Source: an uncultured Pseudomonadota bacterium
GTDB lineage: Bacteria > Pseudomonadota > Gammaproteobacteria > Steroidobacterales > Steroidobacteraceae
Length of the DNA: 64,000 nt
Assembly: GCA_903885195.1 (NCBI GenBank)
Contig: CAISHQ010000066.1
Span: forward strand, 50,140-114,139
Direction: 5' to 3'
Within the stretch, counting starts at the first letter, position 1; the number at the start of each line of letters is the position of its first letter. The notes beneath the pieces were generated by a model that was given only the letters and a program-made list of their open reading frames with translations, had not been told where the DNA came from and searched no databases. Shown here piece by piece: positions 56,876 through 64,000 of this stretch. A program made the translations under genes and the position numbers.

Positions 56876-58239
56876 GGGCGCACCTGCTGAGCACGCCGCG
56901 CGGCGAGTTGCTGACGAATCTCGGCATGACGAGCGGCATCGATGGGATAGCGCCACATGAGCAGAATCGGCACGAGCAGCATGAGGGCTGGCAACCAGGA
57001 TGCCCCGAGGCGCACGCCTTGCGCGACCTCGGCCGTGAGCACCTGGCTCATGTCGACGTAACCAAACAACGAGAGGAAGCCCAGCCCGGCAAACAAGCCG
57101 AGACCCATCCCGAACTTGAAGATCGACGCCAGAAACGCCATGTGACCTCCCATCTGTGCGGTGCCGGTTTGCAACTCGTCACTGTCTACGGCATCGGCGG
57201 TCATGGCCGGCGGCATGATCATGGTCCCACCGTTGCCGAAGGCCATCACCACGTTGGCGAGCAACACCGGCCAGACCACGGCCGTAGGCACAAAAAACAA
57301 CGACACGTACGCGAGGGCCGTCACACCATTGGCGATGCAGTACGCGCGGTGCTTGCCCACGTGACTCGCCACCGGCACCCACAGCGGTGCGAGCAACACG
57401 GCGGCGATGGTATTGACGATCGCGACGGTCAACACGTGTTGCTGCAGGCCAAGAGCCTGCGAAATCAGTACCGGCTGCACACCGAAATACACGCCCATGG
57501 CGAGTCGATCGAGCAGGTACGCGCCGGCGAGCCGGCGAAACGGGGCGTTGCGCGCGAGGATGCCGAGCAGATCACCCCAGCCCGGCGTACGTTCCGCATG
57601 CGATCCGGCCACCGGCACCCGAGCGAAACACCAGAGGATCGCGAGCGGCAAGGCGAGCGCAAAGAAAACGCCCACCGACTGGACGATCTGCGCGTAGCTT
57701 GGGAAGGCCACGCCCTTGAACCAGATCCAGTAGAAAATGCCGACGGCACTGGCGCACAGATAGCCGAAGAACGCCCCGCTCTCGCGAAAGCCTGCGATAC
57801 GCGTTCGCTCGGTGTAGTCGGCAGACAACTCACCGCCCCATGTCTGGTGTGGCACATAGACCATGGTCCAGCCGGCATAGAACAGCACAAGCCAGGCGAG
57901 CAGATACGTCGGGGTTGCGCCTGAGGGCGGCAGCAACAAAAACCACGCCGAGACCAGCGCGATGGGCGCGCCCGCGACCATCCAGACCCGTCGCCGCCCA
58001 AAGCGACTGCGGGTCCGGTCGGACAGCGCGCCAACGAGCGGATCGATGATCGCTTCCCAAAAGCGACCCACGGCAAAAATGGTCGCGACGGTGAGCGCCA
58101 CCATGCCGACTTCAGCCGAGTAATACACCGGCGGCAGGAAGTTATAGAGCGGCACCAGCATGGCCTGCAGGGCCACTGTTGGAGCCGCATATGCCAGTAG
58201 CTGCGCGGTGCGCAGCCGACCCTCGACCACTTCGGTCAT
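56872..58239 (-). CDS. GPH-family (MelB-like) MFS transporter
   Basis: 455 aa, about 12 membrane helices. DPLVGALSDRTRSRFGRRRVWM (loop 2-3) and ELSADYTERTRIAGFRE are the signatures of glycoside-pentoside-hexuronide:cation symporters. The family moves sugars but many members carry other solutes. Paired with the serine hydrolase. The upstream gene is the aldehyde dehydrogenase, 27 bases away. Confidence 0.9.
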   Translation of the reverse strand: MTEVVEGRLRTAQLLAYAAPTVALQAMLVPLYNFLPPVYYSAEVGMVALTVATIFAVGRFWEAIIDPLVGALSDRTRSRFGRRRVWMVAGAPIALVSAWFLLLPPSGATPTYLLAWLVLFYAGWTMVYVPHQTWGGELSADYTERTRIAGFRESGAFFGYLCASAVGIFYWIWFKGVAFPSYAQIVQSVGVFFALALPLAILWCFARVPVAGSHAERTPGWGDLLGILARNAPFRRLAGAYLLDRLAMGVYFGVQPVLISQALGLQQHVLTVAIVNTIAAVLLAPLWVPVASHVGKHRAYCIANGVTALAYVSLFFVPTAVVWPVLLANVVMAFGNGGTMIMPPAMTADAVDSDELQTGTAQMGGHMAFLASIFKFGMGLGLFAGLGFLSLFGYVDMSQVLTAEVAQGVRLGASWLPALMLLVPILLMWRYPIDAARHAEIRQQLAARRAQQVRP

Positions 58240-58266
58240 CTCCCCCCTCCCCGAGCCGCCGCTGCG

Positions 58267-59781
58267 TCAGATCACGGCGCACACCGTCTTTGTTTCGAGA
58301 TAGTTGTCGATGGCCTGATGGCCACTGTCGCGCCCCCACCCGGACTGCTTCACACCGCCGATCGGCAGGCTCGCGTCATACATCGAGTGGCAGTTGATCC
58401 ACACCGTTCCCGCACGGATCGCCGCGGCCATACGGTGCGCCGCCGACAGATCCTGGGTCCAAACGCTCGCGGCGAGACCGTATTCAGTGTCGTTAGCGAG
58501 CTCCGCCGCCTCCTCGACACTGCCGACTCGCGTGGCCACAACGACCGGCCCGAAGATCTCCTCGCGCACCACTTTCATTTGCGGCCGAACATCAACGAGC
58601 ACTGTCGGCTCAATGAATGTACCTGCAGGACCGGTCTGGCCTCCGCCGGCGACGACCGATGCGCCCTCCTGCTTGCCTGAGGCGATGTATCCGGCGATCC
58701 GATCCGCCTGCTTGCGGCTCACCACCGGCCCCATCTGCGTCGCCGGGTCGAGGCCATGCCCAAGGCGAATCCCGCGCGCGTAGGCAACGACGCCCTCAAG
58801 CACCCGATCAAAGATTTTCTCGTGCACGTAAAGTCTGGAGCCCGCCACGCACACCTGGCCACTGTTGAAAAAGATCGCATTCGCGACACCCGGGATGGTG
58901 AGCTCCAGATCCGCATCCGGCAGCACGATCGCCGGCGACTTGCCGCCGAGCTCGAGCGTCAGCTTCTTGAGGTTGCCGCGAGCCGCCTCGAGCATAAGCT
59001 TGCCGACTTCGGTCGAACCTGTGAACGCGATCTTATCGACGCCGGGATGCGCAGCCAGTGCGGCACCGGCGCGTTCGCCGAGTCCGGTCACGACATTGAG
59101 GACTCCGGGCGGAAAGCCTGCTTCCTGCAGGAGTTCCGCCAGTCGCAGTGCGGTCAGCGAGGTGTCCTCGGCGGGCTTCAGCACCACGGTGCAGCCCGCT
59201 GCGAGGGCCGGCGCTATCTTCATGCACGTGAGCACGATCGGCGAGTTCCAAGGCACGATCGCACCGACGACGCCGATCGGCTCCTTTGCCGTGTACGCAA
59301 AGATTTTCTTGCCCGCGGGCTGATAATTGATGGATGTCGGGATTGTCGTGCCTTCGATCTTCGTCGCCTCACCGGCGAAATAGCGGAACTGCTCGATACC
59401 GCCCGGAATCTCGGCGTACTTACCGACCCACAGCGGCTTGCCCTGATCGAGTGACTCGAGTTCAGCGAGCTCGTCGAGGTGCGCCTCCATCAGATCCGCC
59501 ATCCTCCACAGCAGCCGCGCACGCTGCGCACCGGTGAGGTCTCGCCACGCTGCAGAGTGCAATGCGTCGCGAGCGGCACGCACCGCAAGATCGACATCGC
59601 GTGCATCGCCCGAGGGGATGCTGGCGAGAACCTTGCCTGTGGCCGGGTTCACCGTCTCAAGCCGCTCTCCCCCCTGAGCATCGACCCACGTCCCGCCGAT
59701 GAGCATGCGACGCTCGGGGCTTTGCAGAAACTGCTGGGCTCCAGCGGACTGCGGCTGCAGATCGTCGATGGCGAGAGTCAT
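58267..59781 (-). CDS. Aldehyde dehydrogenase
   Basis: 504 aa NAD(P)-dependent ALDH. Catalytic C311 in NSGQVCVAG, general base E277 in LELGGKSP, N179 in PWNSP and the GSTEVGK cofactor loop. Oxidises an aldehyde to the acid. It overlaps the PuuE-like gene by four bases (ATG over its stop), so it belongs to that operon. Confidence 0.95.
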   Translation of the reverse strand: MTLAIDDLQPQSAGAQQFLQSPERRMLIGGTWVDAQGGERLETVNPATGKVLASIPSGDARDVDLAVRAARDALHSAAWRDLTGAQRARLLWRMADLMEAHLDELAELESLDQGKPLWVGKYAEIPGGIEQFRYFAGEATKIEGTTIPTSINYQPAGKKIFAYTAKEPIGVVGAIVPWNSPIVLTCMKIAPALAAGCTVVLKPAEDTSLTALRLAELLQEAGFPPGVLNVVTGLGERAGAALAAHPGVDKIAFTGSTEVGKLMLEAARGNLKKLTLELGGKSPAIVLPDADLELTIPGVANAIFFNSGQVCVAGSRLYVHEKIFDRVLEGVVAYARGIRLGHGLDPATQMGPVVSRKQADRIAGYIASGKQEGASVVAGGGQTGPAGTFIEPTVLVDVRPQMKVVREEIFGPVVVATRVGSVEEAAELANDTEYGLAASVWTQDLSAAHRMAAAIRAGTVWINCHSMYDASLPIGGVKQSGWGRDSGHQAIDNYLETKTVCAVI

Positions 59782-60788
59782 TTTCCGGCACCCCTGCTCG
59801 TAGTACGCCCTCGCTGCGCTTTGGCCGATTTCTTACGCGCTCCGGGCTTTCCGGTCTGCGCCCTTGAACCACCGGCCGCGCCGCCTGTCGGGATGTGCGA
59901 TTCGTGGTTCTTCAAGTACCAGCTGGCAACCTCCTCACGCGTCGTCCACCACACGCCCGGGAGCGATTTGGCATAGCGGATGAATTCGCGCAGCGCCCGA
60001 ATGCGATAGGCACGGCCGCTGACGTGCGGGTGCAGACCCACGTTCATGATCCGCCCGGTTGTCGCGCCCTCTTTGTACAACTCCGACAACTCCTCGATCA
60101 GGATGTCGCGGAACTCGCTCGTGGTGTGATTGCGCCGCGTCAAAAGCGTGAAATCATTGATCTCGTTCGTGTACGGCGTCGACACGATCGGCCCGTACTC
60201 GGTTTGGACGAGGTAGGGCTGATCGTCGTTCATCAGATCACAGTAAAACAGCAAACCGTTCTGCGCCAATATGCCCGCCGTGTTGAGCGTGCCGCGCAGC
60301 GACGAGGACAACCAGCCACGGGCTTTGCGACCCACCGCTTGCTCGTACACCTTCAGCGAACGCTCGATGACGTCCCGCTCCTTTGCCGGCTGCTTAGCGT
60401 AGTTGCTGAGCAACTCACCCTGCTCGTAGTTGTGGGCAAGGATTTCGCATCCGCGCGCCAGCGCCGCATCCAGCATCGGGCGGCGGCGCAGCGCCGTGAC
60501 TGCATTGATGGTGCAGGAGGGCTTGACCCGCATTTCGTCGAACATATCGAACAGCCGGAAGGCACCGACTCGCTGCCCGTATTCGCGCCAGGTGTAGTTC
60601 GGAAAATCCGGCGTATCGCCCGGCAGCACGTCAGGGAGGATTGCCGGTCCGCCCGCGTAGTACGGCTTGTCCGTATCCTTCACGAGATCCCAGGTCTCGA
60701 GGTTAATCGTGATGATCAGTGCGACGCGCTTGCGCTGAGGCCACTTGAGCGGCAGACGGTGCGTGATCGGAATGTAGTCGTAGTGCAT
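59778..60788 (-). CDS. Polysaccharide-deacetylase-fold protein, PuuE/allantoinase-like
   Basis: 336 aa NodB-like TIM barrel. INLETWD near residue 30 carries Asn at the usual catalytic-Asp motif; H119 (ILAHNYEQGE) and GLHPHVSGR (H253, H255) are probable metal or substrate ligands. PuuE-like enzymes open the allantoin ring without the classical amidohydrolase fold, and relatives deacetylate sugars. The C-terminus (residues 301-336) is a Lys/Arg/Ser-rich tail absent from usual members. Downstream of a maleate-isomerase-like gene by 21 bases. Confidence 0.85.
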   Translation of the reverse strand: MHYDYIPITHRLPLKWPQRKRVALIITINLETWDLVKDTDKPYYAGGPAILPDVLPGDTPDFPNYTWREYGQRVGAFRLFDMFDEMRVKPSCTINAVTALRRRPMLDAALARGCEILAHNYEQGELLSNYAKQPAKERDVIERSLKVYEQAVGRKARGWLSSSLRGTLNTAGILAQNGLLFYCDLMNDDQPYLVQTEYGPIVSTPYTNEINDFTLLTRRNHTTSEFRDILIEELSELYKEGATTGRIMNVGLHPHVSGRAYRIRALREFIRYAKSLPGVWWTTREEVASWYLKNHESHIPTGGAAGGSRAQTGKPGARKKSAKAQRGRTTSRGAGK

Positions 60789-60809
60789 CGTGATGAGTCC
60801 GTGATTCGT

Positions 60810-61559
60810 TTAAAACTCGGCCAGCAGCCGCCCAAAACCTTGCATCTGATCCGAGATGCCGTTCTGTCGCAGCGCGTACCAGTACGTCGCCGTGTTGATG
60901 GCAATCACCGGCTTGCCCAGCCAACGCTCAGCCTCGGCGGCTACCGCAGCACAAGCGAGATTGGTGCCGACCTGCACTATCGCCTCGACCTCAGGCCCGT
61001 CGACCTCGCGAATCGCCGCGCGCAGTGTGGCAGGCGTTTCATGAGCGATGAGCATGGGGCTCGGCGACTTCAACCCCTTCAGAGAATGGATGTCGTAGCC
61101 GTTGTCGGTGAAGAACTTGTGGACCATGGCGTCGCCGACCGGCATGTAGGGCGTGATCACCGAGATGCGGCGAATGCCGCTGCCGTAGCAGCGCAGCGCC
61201 TGCAGCACAGCATGCGAGCCGAGACCCACCCCGACCCCGGCCCGTGCCTCCATCCGTCGATGCAGCGCATCGGCGCCATCGGCCCCGTCCCAGAACGTCT
61301 CGGCCGACATGCCCATGATGACGTACCCGGGGGCACAGGTCATGACCGCATCGATCGCACCTTCGGTGGCGCCGCGGATGTTGTTCATCATGACGAGGAA
61401 CTCCTCGTCGTTGGTGACGCGGGTGTCGGGTATGACGATGCGCGAAAAGTGATTCGTGACGCCGGGTGGACGCATATCGTCGTACTCGGGCTGCACGCTG
61501 GTATTGGTCGACGGCGCCACCACACCGAACTTCATGCGGTAGCCAAGTGAATCGGTCAT
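60810..61559 (-). CDS. Asp/Glu racemase-superfamily protein (maleate isomerase/AMDase-like)
   Basis: 249 aa. N-terminal FGVVAPSTNTSVQPEYDDM and SDQMQ-type end place it with maleate cis-trans isomerases and arylmalonate decarboxylase. The two family cysteines are not at their usual places: motif 1 reads IMGMSAE (G83-S85) and motif 2 reads GTN at 198-200 where CTN is normal; C75 and C203 lie nearby. Start ATG 61559 with GGGGGAAGGGG upstream; the long frame above it is not coding. Divergent from an IclR regulator. Confidence 0.82.
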   Translation of the reverse strand: MTDSLGYRMKFGVVAPSTNTSVQPEYDDMRPPGVTNHFSRIVIPDTRVTNDEEFLVMMNNIRGATEGAIDAVMTCAPGYVIMGMSAETFWDGADGADALHRRMEARAGVGVGLGSHAVLQALRCYGSGIRRISVITPYMPVGDAMVHKFFTDNGYDIHSLKGLKSPSPMLIAHETPATLRAAIREVDGPEVEAIVQVGTNLACAAVAAEAERWLGKPVIAINTATYWYALRQNGISDQMQGFGRLLAEF

Positions 61560-61742
61560 CCCCTTCCCCCCATGGACATCGCGTCGATCAAACGCGCGGG
61601 TAATTATGGCCACACTGCTCTGCCCCGTCGCCGCTTCGAATCCAACTGGCGGACCATCGACCGGTAGGTGGACATCGAGGAAACAGCCCAATACACTCAG
61701 GCCTCGGGGCTTCACTGAACGTCTGTCTGGGGGATCGACTTG

Positions 61743-62552
61743 ATGGAATCCACGCGACCTATTCGCGCGCTCATTCGTGGGCTCGACGCGCTCACCGTAC
61801 TCAACCTGCGCAATGGCGCCACCGTTTCCGAGGTGGCACAGGAAATCCGCCTGCCGCGCACCACCACCTACCGCATTCTCGAAACCTTGAGTCACGCGGG
61901 CTTCGTATATCGCGACGCCACGGACGATCGGTATCGGTTGACGATCATGGTGCGCGGTCTGTCGGACGGCTACGACGACGAAGCTTGGGTGACGCAGATC
62001 GCTCGCCCGTACATCAACGAGCTTGGCAAGGACATCGTCTGGCCGGTCGCTATCGCCTCGCTGTCGGGCACTTCGATGATGGTTCGCGAGACGACTGACC
62101 ACCGTAGCCCGCTGGCAGTCGAGCGCTACTCGGCCGGCTTTCGCGTGCCGCTGCTCACCTCCTCGTCTGGGCGCGTGTACCTTGCTTTCTCGCCGCCGAC
62201 GCAGCGCGAGTCACTGCTCGAAATCCTCGCGCGATCGAGCAAGGACGAAGACGGCCTCGCCAAGAACCGTACCGAGTTGATGAAGTTGCTCAACGATGCG
62301 CGCATGCAGGGCTACGCCACGGCCGTGCGCTCGCGCCGCGTGTCCGATGAGGTCAGCATGGCGGTGCCGATCATGATCGACGATCGGGTGCTCGCGGCCG
62401 TATCGATCCGGTTCAGCGGTACGGCGGTGCCCCTGAAACTCGCCATCGAGCGCTTCCTGCCGAAGCTGCGCGATACGGCGCAGAAAATCCGGCAGACCTT
62501 CGCTGACCAGCAACGCGATCCTCCCCACCAGCACAAGGCTGGCAATCGCTGA
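61743..62552 (+). CDS. IclR-family transcriptional regulator
   Basis: 269 aa. N-terminal winged helix-turn-helix (residues 5-65; ALTVLNLRNGATVSEVAQEI, PRTTTYRILETL) and a C-terminal effector domain (TSSSGRVYLAFSP, KNRTELMKLL). ATG 61743 is used; a TTG three bases earlier is equally placed after GGGGGA. It is divergent, across 183 bases, from the racemase-fold, PuuE-like and ALDH operon and precedes an FAD oxidase, so it probably controls both. Effector unknown, usually a small acid. Confidence 0.93.
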   Translation: MESTRPIRALIRGLDALTVLNLRNGATVSEVAQEIRLPRTTTYRILETLSHAGFVYRDATDDRYRLTIMVRGLSDGYDDEAWVTQIARPYINELGKDIVWPVAIASLSGTSMMVRETTDHRSPLAVERYSAGFRVPLLTSSSGRVYLAFSPPTQRESLLEILARSSKDEDGLAKNRTELMKLLNDARMQGYATAVRSRRVSDEVSMAVPIMIDDRVLAAVSIRFSGTAVPLKLAIERFLPKLRDTAQKIRQTFADQQRDPPHQHKAGNR

Positions 62553-62572
62553 CCGATCACGAGGACAACACC

Positions 62573-64000
62573 ATGAATGCGGAACTTCGTCCGAGCTCCT
62601 TGCAGCTTGTCGCCCAACTCGAAGCGCTGCTCGGTAAGGAGCACGTGCTGACGGACGCCACCGAGCGGACGTTTTATTCGACCGACATCTACCACGCCGG
62701 CGAGCTGCCCCTTGCCGTCGTGCGACCCGCCACCACCGCCGATGTCGCTCAACTCGTGCAGCTGTGTGCGGCGAACGGCGTGGCCGTTGTGCCGCGCGGC
62801 GGCGGTGCTTCCTACACGGATGGCTACGCGCCCGCCGAAGCGGGCTCGATCAGCATCGACACTTCGCGCATGAATCGCATCCTCGAGCTCAACGAGCGCG
62901 ACATGTACGTCGTCGTGCAGTCGGGGGTGACGTGGGCCACACTCAACGAGACGCTGGCCGCCAAGGGTCTGCGCACGCCGTTTTACGGTCCGTTTTCGGG
63001 GCTTGCGGCCACCGTCGGCGGTTCCCTCTCGCAGAACAGCGTGACCTGGGGCTCGGGCGTATTCGGTGTGTCGGGCGAATCCACGCTCGGCGTCGAGGTC
63101 GTGCTCGCTCACGGCGAGACGATCCGCACGGGTTCCTGGGGTGCGGCGAATGGCCTGCCGTTCCTGCGCTCTTACGGCCCGGATCTCACGGGACTCTTCA
63201 TGGGCGACTGCGGCGCGCTCGGCGTCAAGACCGCGATCGCTCTGCGCTTGATGCGGCGCAATAGCCACGTGATGGGTGTGTCGTTCGGTTTCCGTAGTTT
63301 CGAGTCGATGGCCGCCGGCATGGAGGCGGCAGCCAAGGAAGGGCTGAACCTCACCAACTTTGGTCTCGATCCCGCGCTGCAGCAAGGGCAACTCGGCAAG
63401 GCCGATGTAGCGACGGCCGTCCAGTCGGCTGTTGCCGTGTGGAAGACCTCCCGCGGCCTGTTCGATGGACTCGGACAGCTGGCGAAGATGGCGTTTGCCG
63501 GCCGCGGCTTTTTGAAGGGCGCCGTGTTTTCCGCGCACTGGGTCGTCGATGGGCTCGACGATGCCTCCTGCCGGGCAGCCGTTGCTCGCCTGCGCGCTGC
63601 GCTGCAGCCGCACGGGGCCGAAGTACCCGCGACCGTGCCCACCGTCGCCCACGCCATGCCGTTCATGCCGCTCTACAACGTTCGCAGTCCGCTCGGCGAG
63701 CGCTGGGTCCCGGTGCACGGCATCCTGCCGTTCTCGCGCGTCGCCGCTTTCCGCGAGGAATTATCCGCGTACTACGCGGCTCACGAGGCGGAGATGGCCC
63801 GGCTGAAGATTCGCTACGGCGCCATGTTCATGACCGTGTCCACCAACGCCTTTCTGTACGAGCCCGTGTTCTACTGGCAGGACGGCTACAACATCACCCA
63901 GGAACGGCTGCTGCCGCAGGGCTACCAGGCCACTCTGCCCAACTATGCCGACAACCCCGAGGGGCGGGCGCTGGTCGACAAGATGAAGCACGGCATCGCC
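62573..64000 (+). CDS. PCMH-type FAD-linked oxidase, copy 2 (3' end outside the window)
   Basis: 476 codons visible, no stop yet. Paralog of the gene at 50499: both have EL/EM-P-x-x-IRPA/VRPA, PRGGGxSYTDGY, GPFSGL/GPLSGL and GDCGALG/SDCGALG. Known relatives oxidise phenols, alcohols or hydroxyacids. ATG 62573 with GAGGACAACA upstream, 20 bases after the IclR gene, so probably co-transcribed with its regulator. Confidence 0.9.
   Translation, partial: MNAELRPSSLQLVAQLEALLGKEHVLTDATERTFYSTDIYHAGELPLAVVRPATTADVAQLVQLCAANGVAVVPRGGGASYTDGYAPAEAGSISIDTSRMNRILELNERDMYVVVQSGVTWATLNETLAAKGLRTPFYGPFSGLAATVGGSLSQNSVTWGSGVFGVSGESTLGVEVVLAHGETIRTGSWGAANGLPFLRSYGPDLTGLFMGDCGALGVKTAIALRLMRRNSHVMGVSFGFRSFESMAAGMEAAAKEGLNLTNFGLDPALQQGQLGKADVATAVQSAVAVWKTSRGLFDGLGQLAKMAFAGRGFLKGAVFSAHWVVDGLDDASCRAAVARLRAALQPHGAEVPATVPTVAHAMPFMPLYNVRSPLGERWVPVHGILPFSRVAAFREELSAYYAAHEAEMARLKIRYGAMFMTVSTNAFLYEPVFYWQDGYNITQERLLPQGYQATLPNYADNPEGRALVDKMKHGIA

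Noticed and set aside
59895..61550. 551-codon open frame on the plus strand opposite the PuuE-like and racemase-fold genes
   Set aside because: It covers two well-supported genes on the other strand and their junction, with Arg/Val/His-biased composition; a GC-driven shadow.

Overview
The window is a gene-dense stretch of a GC-rich Gram-negative chromosome with no gap longer than about 185 bases between genes. TonB/ExbBD energisation, a TonB-dependent receptor, a gammaproteobacterial-style type II secretion block (gspGHIJKLMN), an AlaA-type aminotransferase and a fab-mltG-tmk-holB block point to a gammaproteobacterium, probably from the Steroidobacterales/Nevskiales/Xanthomonadales neighbourhood; this placement is inferred from gene content only. 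No tRNA, rRNA, IS element, prophage or CRISPR array was seen.

Layout. 1-4282 (+): exbB (cut by the window start), two exbD copies and two paralogous periplasmic TPR proteins. 4288-9995 (-): a compact seven-gene catabolic operon read as CaiB/BaiF CoA-transferase, cysteine hydrolase, VOC protein, small coiled-coil protein, methyltransferase, second small coiled-coil protein, membrane protein. 10121-17985 (+): HMG-CoA-lyase-like enzyme, hyuA-hyuB, a second cysteine hydrolase, an SLC13-type transporter and a half-length UbiA/MenA-like membrane protein. 17982-21703: MTA/SAH nucleosidase (-), EEP-family hydrolase and a FadJ-like beta-oxidation protein (+).

21655-27837 (-) is the housekeeping block fabD-fabG-acpP-fabF-mltG-tmk-holB, with intrinsic terminators on both sides of acpP. 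Divergent from it is the overlapping chain gspGHIJKLMN (27975-33550, +), followed by an AlaA-like aminotransferase (-) and a second methyltransferase (+) paralogous to the first.

36338-50414 and its flanks are an accessory uptake/catabolism region: bicupin, small basic protein and Nu-type GST (-); a second VOC protein (+); then, read right to left, an FAD oxidase, a HapK-like protein, an Opp/Dpp permease and ATPase set, an SDR, a third small coiled-coil paralog, a TonB-dependent receptor with its own promoter, a second GST, an unknown protein and the peptide-type binding protein. 52202-58239 holds a fumarate-reductase-like flavoprotein, an exported alpha/beta hydrolase, a cytochrome b561-cytochrome c fusion, a class C beta-lactamase-like protein and a GPH transporter. 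58267-64000 holds an aldehyde dehydrogenase, a PuuE-like deacetylase and a maleate-isomerase-fold protein divergent from an IclR regulator, then a second FAD oxidase running off the end.

The main novelty is a set of paralogs scattered over the window (two each of a methyltransferase with an unknown N-terminal region, VOC protein, cysteine hydrolase, GST and PCMH-type FAD oxidase) together with three copies of a small coiled-coil protein family that align without gaps over about 84 residues. Several of these enzymes also carry Lys/Arg-rich tails. This looks like a duplicated, uncharacterised catabolic system for an imported substrate; the substrate cannot be read from the sequence.
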